A DNA stretch of 64,000 bases, taken from assembly GCF_028714215.1 (NCBI RefSeq), contig NZ_JAQTMS010000004.1:62001-126000 (forward strand), read 5' to 3'. Positions within the stretch are counted from its first letter, which is position 1, and the number at the start of each line of letters is the position of its first letter. The notes under the pieces are model-generated. The model did no database searches and had not been told where the DNA came from. It was given only the letters and a program-made list of their open reading frames with translations. Source of the DNA: Rhodoferax sp. Its GTDB lineage: Bacteria; Pseudomonadota; Gammaproteobacteria; Burkholderiales; Burkholderiaceae_C. Made by a program: the position numbers and the translations under genes. This document shows, in pieces, positions 55,080 through 63,642 of the stretch.

Positions 55080-55193
55080 GACAAACTCGCCTACCTCTGG
55101 CCGCCGCTGGAGCCCGAACTGAAGCAGCAGGCCTTGCAATACCCGCAACTTGTGGCCTACTGTGATCACATGCGCCAGCAGTTTTACCGTTGA
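55080..55193 (+). pseudogene. C-terminal fragment of a GST-family gene
   Basis: 38 codons (LAYLWPPLEPELKQQALQYP, QLVAYCDHMRQQFYR, stop) closely resemble the last part of the intact GST at 40945-41664 (WPPVESELKQHSLQYPQLAA). The rest of the gene is lost at the IS1380 junction near 55060. It may be a relic of a second GST gene cut by the element. Confidence 0.75.
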
Positions 55194-55200
55194 GAAGTCC

Positions 55201-55617
55201 TTAGTAGGAGCGCAGGGCGACACCCCATTTACCGGCAACTCGGGTCACGATCCAGAGGTTCTTGTGCAGGCTCAGCAAGTCGCCATTTTTGTTGCGCCGG
55301 GAATAGGTGACGACGAAGTGCACCTTGTCCCGACTCACAAGTACCGCCTGCTTCGCTTCATACCGCGTGTCAAGCCAGCCAGAGGCCCGCAGTATTTCAA
55401 AGAAGTCGCCGGGGTGTTGCCCCGGTGCAGGCCAATCGAGGCGCTGTGCGCCGGACAGCATGAGATGGGGAAAGTGAAGTTCCCGGTCCATGCCGTCGGC
55501 GTCGCACGCATTGAAGCAGGACGTGAAGCGATCAAGGCAGTCGGACGCAGCGCGGATCAGCTCTGCTTCGGTTTCCTCTGATGGCTGTGGTTTGACGAAG
55601 CTGGCAAAGTCGCTCAT
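55201..55617 (-). CDS. NTF2-like hypothetical protein
   Basis: 138 residues with an N-terminal helical pair (ASDCLDRFTSCFNACDADGM), ELHFPHLML, and a strand-rich C-terminal half (VHFVVTYSRRNKNGDLLSLH, KNLWIVTRVAGKWGVALRSY). The pattern fits the SnoaL/NTF2-like fold. No catalytic assignment is possible. It lies between the IS/GST debris and the xylose operon and is separated from xylB by 153 bases in which I see nothing. Confidence 0.7.
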   Translation of the reverse strand: MSDFASFVKPQPSEETEAELIRAASDCLDRFTSCFNACDADGMDRELHFPHLMLSGAQRLDWPAPGQHPGDFFEILRASGWLDTRYEAKQAVLVSRDKVHFVVTYSRRNKNGDLLSLHKNLWIVTRVAGKWGVALRSY

Positions 55618-55770
55618 TTGATTTCACTTGAGGTTGGCAAAGTTTGATGATCGCAGAACTCAAGCACCGAATCCGGGCCGCGGCGCAGGCCAGTACACCG
55701 CGGCCCCGCCGCTGCCACCGGCCAGCGTTGCGCGCACGGCTTCAAAACAGGCCACGCTTGGGCAAGCGCT

Positions 55771-57243
55771 TCAAGTGCTTGAGTACAAGGGCTCCAATTG
55801 CCGATAGAGGCGGTGAAAAACCTTCCGGCGCTGCGCATGACGCGCGTGCTGCTCGGGGGCCGGCAGGAACTCGCCCAGTGACGTCGGGACCGGACACGAC
55901 TCGGCAACCGATCCGCCATCGACGCCCAGCCGCGCCAGCCGTGCGGCGCCGAGCGCCGGGCCAAAATCACCGCCTTCACGCCGGATCAGCGGTCGGTTGA
56001 CGATGTTGCTCAGCATTTGCGCCCAATAGTCGCTGCGCGAGCCGCCGCCCACCAGCACGATCTGATTGGCGCGCACGCCGCTGGCCTCGACCGCCTCGAT
56101 ACCGTCCAGCAGGCCTTGGCCGACGCCCTCCAGCGTGGCATTGCCGAGGTCGGCTCCTTCGGTAGCGCTATCCAGCCCGAAGAACACGGCCTTGGCCGCC
56201 GGGTTGTTGTGCGGGGTGCGCTCGCCACTCAAATAGGGCAGGTAGTAGGGCGTCGCGTCGCTGATGCCACGCCGCTGGGCGGCAGCCAGCAGGCTGGGCA
56301 CATCGGCCTGGCCGGTGAGGCGCTGCGTATGGTCCAGGCAGGACGCGGCCGACAGCATGACGGACATCAGGTGCCAGGTGCGTGGCAGCGCATGGCAAAA
56401 GCTGTGCACGCCTTGCGCCGGGTTGGCCAGAAAACCGTCGGTGGCGACGAAAAACACCCCCGACGTGCCCAGCGACAGCATGGCCTGGCCGGGTTGCACG
56501 ATGCCCATGCCGATGGCGCCCGCCGCGTTGTCGCCAGCACCCGCCACCACCGGAATGCGGCGCAGGCCAAACTTCTGGGCCACCTCGGCGCGCAAGTGAC
56601 CGGTGATCTCCGGGCCTTCATGCAGCGTCGGCATCTGTTGCCTGGCCAATCCGGTGGCGGCCAGCAGTTCGTCGCTCCAGTCGCGCCCGGCCATGTCCAG
56701 CCACAGCGTGCCGGCGGCGTCGGAGAGGTCGCTGGCATGCTGGCCGGTCAGGCGCAGGCGCAGGTAGTCCTTGGGCAGCAACACCTTGGCGATCCGTTCG
56801 AATACCTGCGGCTCATGCCGCGCGACCCACAGCAGCTTGGGTGCCGTGAACCCCGGCATCATCTGGTTGCCGGTGATCTGCCGCGAGGCTGGCACGCGCC
56901 GCTCCAGCTCGGCACACTCACCGTGCGAGCGGCCGTCGTTCCACAGGATCGCCGGACGCAACACCTGGTCGCCTGCGTCCAGCAAGGTCGCGCCGTGCAT
57001 CTGGCCCGACAAGCCGATCGCCTCGATCTGCCGGGCCGCAATGCCCTGGGCCGCCGCGTCGCGCAGCACGCCGGCCAGCGCCTCTTCGCAGGCCTGCCAC
57101 CAGTCGGCCGGCTGCTGCTCGCGCCACAGCGGCTGTGGCTGCTGCACCGTCAGCGGCGCGGTCGCGCTGGCGCGCACCTGGTGCGCGCGGTCCAGCAGCA
57201 CGGCCTTCAGGCCGGAGGTGCCCAGATCAATGCCGAGGAACAT
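55771..57243 (-). CDS. xylB: Xylulokinase
   Basis: 490-residue FGGY-family kinase that phosphorylates D-xylulose, the second step of xylose use. N-terminal ATPase motif MFLGIDLGTSGLKAVLLD; substrate region AIGLSGQMHGATLLDAGD and ILWNDGR; second domain VAGAGDNAAGAIGMGI, SLGTSGVFFVATDG, YLPYLSGERTPHNNP and LVGGGSRSDYWAQM. Length fits XylB. It is the last gene of the operon, 7 bases after the GH31 gene. Confidence 0.95.
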   Translation of the reverse strand: MFLGIDLGTSGLKAVLLDRAHQVRASATAPLTVQQPQPLWREQQPADWWQACEEALAGVLRDAAAQGIAARQIEAIGLSGQMHGATLLDAGDQVLRPAILWNDGRSHGECAELERRVPASRQITGNQMMPGFTAPKLLWVARHEPQVFERIAKVLLPKDYLRLRLTGQHASDLSDAAGTLWLDMAGRDWSDELLAATGLARQQMPTLHEGPEITGHLRAEVAQKFGLRRIPVVAGAGDNAAGAIGMGIVQPGQAMLSLGTSGVFFVATDGFLANPAQGVHSFCHALPRTWHLMSVMLSAASCLDHTQRLTGQADVPSLLAAAQRRGISDATPYYLPYLSGERTPHNNPAAKAVFFGLDSATEGADLGNATLEGVGQGLLDGIEAVEASGVRANQIVLVGGGSRSDYWAQMLSNIVNRPLIRREGGDFGPALGAARLARLGVDGGSVAESCPVPTSLGEFLPAPEQHARHAQRRKVFHRLYRQLEPLYSST

Positions 57244-57250
57244 CGCCGGC

Positions 57251-59314
57251 TCAGCCCACTACCGGCAGTTTCACGTCGTCCCGGCTGAAGACCGGGATGC
57301 GCTCCAGCGGCGCCGCCACCTCGATGCGCTGGCCGCCCGCGTAAGACTGGCCGCTCCAGACATCGGTCCAGCGACTGCCCGCCGGCAGGTAGACCGAGCG
57401 CGTGCGTGCCAGGTACTGCAAGACCGGCGCCACCAGCAGGTCGGGGCCGAACAAATGCTGGTCTTCCACCGTCCAGGCTTGCGGGTCGTCGGGGAATTCG
57501 AAGAACAGTGGTCGCAACGGCGGCGCGCCGGTCTCGCTGTAGGTCTTCATCTGCTGCATGGCGTAGGGGCGCAGGCGCTCGCGCATGAACATGTAGCTGG
57601 TGAGAATCTTGTAGATTTCCTCGCCCCAGGCCCAGACTTCGTTGTCGCCGCCGGTGTCGGTGAAGACCAGCACCGAATCCTTGCCATAGGGTTTGTCGGG
57701 CGCGTGCTCCAGTTGGGCCACGTCGTTCGGGATGCGAAAGCCGTGCAACCGGAACACCGGGCAGAACACGGCCCACTGGAACCAGCGCACCAGCAGTTCA
57801 CGGAATTCGGGCTTGGTGCCGTTGCCGTCGTAAAAACCGCCGATGTCGGTGGTCCACCAGCCAATGCCCGACAAGCCGGCGTTCAGGCCGCCGCGAATCT
57901 GGTCGCGAAAAGCCTGGAAGCTGGAGCGGATGTCGCCCGACCACAGCAGGCAGCCGTAGCGCTGGCTGCCGGCCCAGGCCGAGCGGCACAGGAACATGGC
58001 CTGGGTCTCGCCAATCTTTTGCATGCCTTCAAAAAAGGCGCGCGTGTGAAACAGCGGGTAGGCGTTCAGCAGTTCCGAGCCGGTGCCCAGGTGCAGACGC
58101 ATCAGCTCGGGATTGACCGGACGCACCTCTGGCTCGCACGAGTCCAGCCAGTAACCCTTGATGCCGTAAGCGTGGTAGTTCTGGCGCACCTGCTCGAAGA
58201 CGAACTCGCGCGCCTGCGGATGCGTCGGGTCGTAATAGGTCACCGGCACCTTGTACAGCGGTCCGGTGTCGGTATCGATGAAGGGTTTGAACACCGGCAT
58301 GCCGCGCGCTGCCTGGATCAGCCAGCCCTCGTCGTTCATCTTGGTGTAGGTGTCGGCATTCGGGTTCACCGTGGGCCAGATCGAGACCATGACTTCGACC
58401 CCCATGGCCTTCAGCTCGGCCACCATCGCCGCCGGGTCGGGCCAAGCCACCGGGTCGAACTTCCACTCGCCTTGTTTGGTCCAATGGAAAAAGTCGATCA
58501 CGATGCAGGCCAGCGGGATCTTGCGCCGCTGGTGCTCGCGCGCCACGGCCAGCAGCTCTTGCTGGTTGCGGTAGCGCAGCCGGCACTGCCAGAAGCCGCT
58601 GGCCCAGTAGGGAAAGTCGGGGGCATGGCCGGTGACTTCGGCGTAGTTGCGCAGCAGCTCGGCCGGGTTGCCGGCGCTGATCCAGTAATCGAGTTGCTGC
58701 GCCGCGTCAGCCACCCAACGTGTCAGGGAATGGCCGAACTCGACGCGCCCGACCGCCGGGCTGTTCCACAGGAAGCCATAGCCCAGACTGCTGACGGCAA
58801 ACGGAATGCTGACCTCGGCATTGCGTTGCAGCAGTTCCAGCACGCAGCCCTTCTGGTCGAGCCGGCCATGCTGGCGCTGGCCCATGCCGTAGATGCGCTC
58901 ATCGGGTGCCGACTTGAAGGTCGCCTCGATGCGCCAGCTTTCATAGGCGTTGGCGCTGAAAGCCCGGGGCCCCGGCCAGGCGAAATGGCTGCGCTGTTCG
59001 GACAGCAACTCACGGCCGGTCCGCACATCGATGAAACGCAGATGCAGTTCCTGGCGCGGTTCGCCGTGCGGGTAGACCATGGTGACCTCGGCACGCACCT
59101 CGCCTTGTGTGACGCTTGCGTTCAGGCCCACCACTTCGACCACCGGGTTGGCCGCCGGGCGCGGCAGCAGCGCCGACAACTGGTCGTCACGAAACTCACG
59201 CGCCGGCGTGGCGCGCACGCGCAGTCCCTGGCCCCAGCCCTGGATCAGCAAAGTCTCGCGGTTCATGCGGCACTCAAGGCCATCGGGCCTGACGGTAAAC
59301 AGAGGGGTTGTCAT
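57251..59314 (-). CDS. GH31 alpha-xylosidase-like glycoside hydrolase
   Basis: 687 residues, no signal peptide. N-terminal beta-sandwich up to ~190, then the barrel. The nucleophile region is IKGYWLDSCEPEVRP (Asp within WLD) and the acid/base region LLWSGDIRSSFQAF; IVIDFFHWTKQGEWKFDP and IGWWTTDIGGFY are further GH31 marks. Placement between the importer and xylB points to release of xylose from imported alpha-xylosides such as isoprimeverose from xyloglucan. Cytoplasmic location agrees with that. Alpha-glucosidase activity is the alternative. Confidence 0.88.
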   Translation of the reverse strand: MTTPLFTVRPDGLECRMNRETLLIQGWGQGLRVRATPAREFRDDQLSALLPRPAANPVVEVVGLNASVTQGEVRAEVTMVYPHGEPRQELHLRFIDVRTGRELLSEQRSHFAWPGPRAFSANAYESWRIEATFKSAPDERIYGMGQRQHGRLDQKGCVLELLQRNAEVSIPFAVSSLGYGFLWNSPAVGRVEFGHSLTRWVADAAQQLDYWISAGNPAELLRNYAEVTGHAPDFPYWASGFWQCRLRYRNQQELLAVAREHQRRKIPLACIVIDFFHWTKQGEWKFDPVAWPDPAAMVAELKAMGVEVMVSIWPTVNPNADTYTKMNDEGWLIQAARGMPVFKPFIDTDTGPLYKVPVTYYDPTHPQAREFVFEQVRQNYHAYGIKGYWLDSCEPEVRPVNPELMRLHLGTGSELLNAYPLFHTRAFFEGMQKIGETQAMFLCRSAWAGSQRYGCLLWSGDIRSSFQAFRDQIRGGLNAGLSGIGWWTTDIGGFYDGNGTKPEFRELLVRWFQWAVFCPVFRLHGFRIPNDVAQLEHAPDKPYGKDSVLVFTDTGGDNEVWAWGEEIYKILTSYMFMRERLRPYAMQQMKTYSETGAPPLRPLFFEFPDDPQAWTVEDQHLFGPDLLVAPVLQYLARTRSVYLPAGSRWTDVWSGQSYAGGQRIEVAAPLERIPVFSRDDVKLPVVG

Positions 59315-59339
59315 GGAATATTGCTCCTGATAGGGTGGG

Positions 59340-60194
59340 TTACTTCAGCGCGCCCGAGGTCAAGCCGCTGACGATGCGTTTTTGCAGCGCGACGAAAATG
59401 ATCAAAACCGGCAGCACCATGACTGTGGCGAAGGCCATCGCATTGCCCCAGTCGGAATAATCGGCACCGACGAAACCGTACAGACCGACGGTGGCCGGTT
59501 GCATGGACTGCTTGTTCATCAGCGATACCGGGTAGACAAACTCGCCGTAGGCTTGCAGGAACACCAGCGAGCCGACCACGATGTAGCCGACCCGTGCCAG
59601 CGGCAGTGTCACGCGCAGAAAAGCCATCAAGCGCGAGCAGCCGTCGACCCGCGCCGCCTCTTCGATCTCGATCGGGATCTGCGCGAAGGTGGTGCGCAAC
59701 ATGATCACGGCAAACGGCAAGGTCTTCGAGGTGGTCGCCAGGATCACGGCGCTGTAGGTGTTGACCAGGTCGAGCTGGCGCAGGATGACGAACATGGGGG
59801 TCACCAGCAAGGGCGGCGGCAGCACCTGCGACAGCATCACGCCGACCAGTACGGCATCCATCCAGATCGAGCGCACGCGCGACAAGGCGTAGGCCGATCC
59901 GGTGGCCAGCAGCAGCGTCAAGGTGGTCGCGCCGCCGGCAATCAGGAAGCTGTTGGCGAGGTAGCGCCCGACGTTCTCGCGCTCGAAGATCCAGCGGAAG
60001 GCGGCCAGCGTCGGTTCGTGCGGAAACAGCGTCGGCGTTGCGGCGTTCACTTCGCCGGCCGTCTTCAGCGCCGAGACCACCATCCAATAGACCGGAAACA
60101 GATAGGTCGAGGCGATCAGCAAGCCCAAGCCCAGCAGCAGCCACTGGCGTAGCGGAATGGGATCGCGCTGCGGGGTGGGAAGAATCTTTTCCAT
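59340..60194 (-). CDS. ABC sugar transporter permease, MalG type
   Basis: 284 residues with six membrane segments and the EAA loop EIEEAARVDGCSRLMAFLRV that contacts the ATPase. The ATG at 60194 (MEKILPTPQRD) has GAGGCGAG upstream; a longer frame to 60368 runs back through the neighbouring permease gene and is not used. It partners the permease ending 7 bases upstream. Confidence 0.92.
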   Translation of the reverse strand: MEKILPTPQRDPIPLRQWLLLGLGLLIASTYLFPVYWMVVSALKTAGEVNAATPTLFPHEPTLAAFRWIFERENVGRYLANSFLIAGGATTLTLLLATGSAYALSRVRSIWMDAVLVGVMLSQVLPPPLLVTPMFVILRQLDLVNTYSAVILATTSKTLPFAVIMLRTTFAQIPIEIEEAARVDGCSRLMAFLRVTLPLARVGYIVVGSLVFLQAYGEFVYPVSLMNKQSMQPATVGLYGFVGADYSDWGNAMAFATVMVLPVLIIFVALQKRIVSGLTSGALK

Positions 60195-60201
60195 GCTCGC
60201 C

Positions 60202-61200
60202 TCAGAACCTGGTTTCGGCGCGCACGCTGCGCACGAACACCAGCGCCACCAGGAAAACGATCGCCAGCATGGCAGTCGAGATCGCGGCGCCGGTGCCGAA
60301 ATCAAAAACCTCGAACGACAGCCGGTACGACCAAACCGGGAAGATGTTGCTGGCGTCGACCGGGCCACCGTGCGTCATGGTCCAGATCAGGTCGAAGGCG
60401 CGCATGGTGTAGACCGTGGTCAGCGCCACCAGTGCGTACAGCGTAGGCGCCAGCAAGGGCAAGGTGATCGAGAAAAAACGGCGCACCGGTCCGGCGCCAT
60501 CGAGCGCGGCGGCCTCCAGGATGTCCTGGGGAATGCCGGCCAGGCCGGCCGCGATCAGGATCATGTTGAAAGGCAGGCCGAACCAGATGTTGGCCGCCAT
60601 CACCGAGACCAGCGCCATCTCCGGGTCCGACAGCCAGTAGATCTTGCCGGCCACCAGTCCCAGCGACTGCAGCATGAAATTGACGATGCCGTTGTCGGAT
60701 ATCAGCATCCATTTCCAGACCGCGCCTATCACCAGGGGCGGCAGCATCCAGCCGGCCAGAATGACGCCGCGCAGCCAGCCGGCACCGGGAAAACGCTGCG
60801 CGAAGTAGAGGGCCAGTCCGAGTCCACCCAGGCATTGCAGCACGACGTTGCCGATCACGAAGTTGGCCGTGTTGCGGGCGACTACCCAGAACAGCGGGTC
60901 GTCCAGCAGCTTGGCGTAGTTGGCCAGGCCGACGAAGGGCCGGTCCATGCTGCGCAGGTTGCCGACGTTGACTTCCTGAAAGCTCATCACCAGGTTGTAG
61001 ACAACCGGGTAGCCGATAAAGAGCGCCAGGAACGCGACCGTGGCGCCCACCAGTACCGGCCAGATCCAGCGCGAGTCGAGCGCACGGTCGATCCGCCGCC
61101 GCAGCGACGCGCGATCAAGCGCTGGAGCAGGTGCGCGGGAAATGGATTGCACGGATGGAGGACGGGTGGGGTTCAGGCCAACGGCCGGCACGCGGCCCAT
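60202..61200 (-). CDS. ABC sugar transporter permease, MalF type
   Basis: 332 residues. A cytoplasmic N-terminus (~45 residues) precedes six membrane segments. The EAA loop is DILEAAALDGAGPVRRFFSI. FVGLANYAKLLDDPLFW is a family segment after the first helix. It forms the channel with the MalG-type subunit. It starts 30 bases after the binding-protein gene. Confidence 0.92.
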   Translation of the reverse strand: MGRVPAVGLNPTRPPSVQSISRAPAPALDRASLRRRIDRALDSRWIWPVLVGATVAFLALFIGYPVVYNLVMSFQEVNVGNLRSMDRPFVGLANYAKLLDDPLFWVVARNTANFVIGNVVLQCLGGLGLALYFAQRFPGAGWLRGVILAGWMLPPLVIGAVWKWMLISDNGIVNFMLQSLGLVAGKIYWLSDPEMALVSVMAANIWFGLPFNMILIAAGLAGIPQDILEAAALDGAGPVRRFFSITLPLLAPTLYALVALTTVYTMRAFDLIWTMTHGGPVDASNIFPVWSYRLSFEVFDFGTGAAISTAMLAIVFLVALVFVRSVRAETRF

Positions 61201-61230
61201 GATGGGCGCGTGCTTGGGCCTACAGAAGCG

Positions 61231-62478
61231 TTAGTGGGTGGCGGTCGGCAACGGGCTCTTTTGCAGCAAGGGTGCAATCACCTTGGAGGCTTTTTCCAGC
61301 GCTTGCGCGGGCTTGGAGCGGCCGGTCAGAGCTTCCTGAATGGCGGTCTGCACGGCGGCCGAAATGGCGGGCCAATCGGGGTGCGGACCACGTGGACGGG
61401 CAAACTCCATCTGTTTCTTGAAGGCGGCATAGGCGGCCGGAAATTGCGGGTTGTCAATCACCACGTTGGGCGACGGCGGCAACCGGCCACCGAGCCAGGC
61501 CTGCGCCATCTGCGGCTGCATCGACATGAACTCGATCACCTTGAAAGCACCGGCCTTGTTTTTTGCACCCTTCGGAATGCCCCAGACAAAGCCACCCAGT
61601 GCCGAGGCCTGGATGTTCTTGCCGTCACGCACCGGCAGCGGCGCGACGCGCCAGTCGAACTTGGCGTCCTTGGTGCGCTGCAGTTCCCACGGACCGCTGA
61701 TGACCATGGCCGAGCCGCCGCCGATCCAGGCGCTGGTCATCTCGAATTGGCGTTTGATCAAGGCATCTTTCGAGACCTGCTCTTTCGCCACCAGGTCGGT
61801 CCACACCTGTAGTGCCGCCACCGCCTCGGGCGAGTTCAGGTTGTTCAGACTGCCGCCGGCCTGTTCCAGCCAGGGCAGCCACTGGAAAGTGCCTTCCTCG
61901 CTCTGCACTGCCGAGAACCCCAGGCCATAGACATTCTTGCTCTTGTCGGTCAGCTTGGCCGTGGCGGCCAGCAGCTCGGACCAGGTCTTGGGCGGTTTGT
62001 CGGGGTCCAGTCCCTTGGCCTTGAACATGTCGGCGTTGTAGTACAGCGCGATGGTGTTGGCCTCGCCCGGTACCGCCCACTGGCGGCCCTTCCACTGGGA
62101 CACGCCCCAACTGCCCTTGTAGAAATTGTCGGCTTTGATGACGCTCGACTTGGCCACCAGATCGGTCAGATCTTCCAGCGCGCCCTGGCTGGCGAAGCTT
62201 GCCGTCGTCGGATTGTCGATCGTGATCAGGTCAGGCACGTCGCCAGTTGCGATGCCCTTGACCAGCTGCTGCGACAGTTGCCCGAACGGTATGAACTTGT
62301 GATCGATCTGGGCGCCCGGGTTGGCGTCGTTCCAGCGCTTGATGTTGATCAGGCCGGTCTCGGTCGGCTGGCCGAAGATGTGCCACATCGTGACGGTCTG
62401 TGCGCTGGCTGGCACGGCGACAAAAGCGGCGGTAGCGATACCGAGCCCAAGTGCGGTTCTGCGGGTCCAGGGGGTCAT
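61231..62478 (-). CDS. ABC sugar-binding protein, family 1
   Basis: 415-residue periplasmic binding protein of the maltose-binding type. Signal peptide TRRTALGLGIATAAFVAVPA then SAQTVTMWHIFG. Family parts are NPGAQIDHKFIPFGQL, WAVPGEANTIALYYNADMF, GLDPDKPPKTWSELLAA and MVISGPWELQRTKD. AAAGGAG precedes the ATG at 62478. By context the ligand is xylose or a xylose-containing oligosaccharide; family 1 proteins more often bind oligosaccharides than monomers. Confidence 0.92.
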   Translation of the reverse strand: MTPWTRRTALGLGIATAAFVAVPASAQTVTMWHIFGQPTETGLINIKRWNDANPGAQIDHKFIPFGQLSQQLVKGIATGDVPDLITIDNPTTASFASQGALEDLTDLVAKSSVIKADNFYKGSWGVSQWKGRQWAVPGEANTIALYYNADMFKAKGLDPDKPPKTWSELLAATAKLTDKSKNVYGLGFSAVQSEEGTFQWLPWLEQAGGSLNNLNSPEAVAALQVWTDLVAKEQVSKDALIKRQFEMTSAWIGGGSAMVISGPWELQRTKDAKFDWRVAPLPVRDGKNIQASALGGFVWGIPKGAKNKAGAFKVIEFMSMQPQMAQAWLGGRLPPSPNVVIDNPQFPAAYAAFKKQMEFARPRGPHPDWPAISAAVQTAIQEALTGRSKPAQALEKASKVIAPLLQKSPLPTATH

Positions 62479-62528
62479 GATCTTGTCTCCTTTGGTTGAA
62501 CGGTTAACTGGGAACAGGGGTAGGGGCT

Positions 62529-63596
62529 TCAACGGCGAAGCGCGGCGCCGGTGTCGGCGTCGAAGTAATGCAGGTGGTCCGGGTCCAGCGCCAGGCGCAA
62601 GCTGTCGCCCGGGACCGGACGGGCGCGTTCGCGCACACTGACGGTGAGCGGCGTGCCGCTCACTTCACAAACAATGTGGGTGTCCATGCCGGTCGGCTCG
62701 ACCGACACCACGCGGGCCTCAAAGGCCAGCGCTTCGGCGGCGCCGGCCAGGCGCGCATGCTCGGGCCGTACCCCCAGGGTGATTCGGCGGCCCGGCGCAA
62801 CCGGACACGGCAGCGGCAGGCGCAGCCCACCATCGACCATCAGGGTGGCGTCCGCTTGCGCGCTGCCGGTCAGGAAATTCATGGCTGGCGAGCCGATGAA
62901 GCCGGCCACAAACAGATTGGCCGGCCGGTCGTACAAGTCCTCGGGGCTGCCGACCTGCTCGATACGGCCGGCGTTCATGACAACGATGCGGTCGGCCATG
63001 GTCATGGCTTCGATCTGGTCGTGCGTGACATAGATGCTGGTGCTGGCAAGTCGATGGTGCAGCGCCTTGATCTCGGTGCGCATCTGCACCCGCAGCTTGG
63101 CGTCCAGATTGGACAGCGGCTCGTCGAACAGAAACACGCGCGGCTGGCGCACCATGGCCCGGCCCATCGCAACACGCTGGCGCTGGCCGCCCGAGAGCTG
63201 GCCCGGCAGACGCGCCAGCAAGGCGCCGAGGTTGAGCATGGCGGCTGCCTGCTGCACCTTCTCGGTGATCACGCTGGCGGCCAGACGGTGCAGGCGCAAG
63301 CCGAAGCTCATGTTTTGCTGCACGTTCATGTGGGGATAGAGCGCGTAGCTCTGAAACACCATGGCCACATCGCGGTGCATGGGCGGCATGTCGTTGACCC
63401 GTTCGCCGCCAATCGCGATATCGCCGGCAGTGACGCTTTCCAGCCCGGCGATCATGCGCAGCAGCGTCGATTTGCCGCAGCCCGACGGTCCCACCAGCGT
63501 GACGAACTCGCGGTCGGCAATTTCCAGGTCCACGCCCGGCAACACCGATACGCTGCCGTAGCGTTTGTGGACCCCGCGAATCGAAACTGATGCCAT
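62529..63596 (-). CDS. ABC transporter ATPase, MalK/UgpC type
   Basis: 355 residues. Walker A LVGPSGCGKSTLLRMI, Q-loop VFQSYALYPHMNV, signature QLSGGQRQRVAMGRAM, Walker B VFLFDEPLSNLDAKLR and switch YVTHDQIEAM. The C-terminal ~120 residues form the OB-fold regulatory domain of MalK/UgpC (GVRPEHARLAG). The start at 63596 begins ASVSIRGVHKRYGSV, the usual family N-terminus. Confidence 0.95.
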   Translation of the reverse strand: MASVSIRGVHKRYGSVSVLPGVDLEIADREFVTLVGPSGCGKSTLLRMIAGLESVTAGDIAIGGERVNDMPPMHRDVAMVFQSYALYPHMNVQQNMSFGLRLHRLAASVITEKVQQAAAMLNLGALLARLPGQLSGGQRQRVAMGRAMVRQPRVFLFDEPLSNLDAKLRVQMRTEIKALHHRLASTSIYVTHDQIEAMTMADRIVVMNAGRIEQVGSPEDLYDRPANLFVAGFIGSPAMNFLTGSAQADATLMVDGGLRLPLPCPVAPGRRITLGVRPEHARLAGAAEALAFEARVVSVEPTGMDTHIVCEVSGTPLTVSVRERARPVPGDSLRLALDPDHLHYFDADTGAALRR

Positions 63597-63642
63597 CTGG
63601 TCGGATTTCCCGTTGTTTCTTCTTGCGCAATACCGGCGGCAC

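Larger units (their letters stand above)
43114..55193. mobile_element. Adhesin island bounded by IS1380 remnants
   Basis: An 11.4-kb block (TpsB, giant adhesin, response regulator, kinase) lies between an N-terminal IS1380 transposase fragment on the left and a C-terminal one on the right, both on the minus strand. Each remnant touches the island with the end it would have if two directly repeated IS copies had flanked it and later lost their outer parts. A broken GST copy follows the right remnant. Confidence 0.55.
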
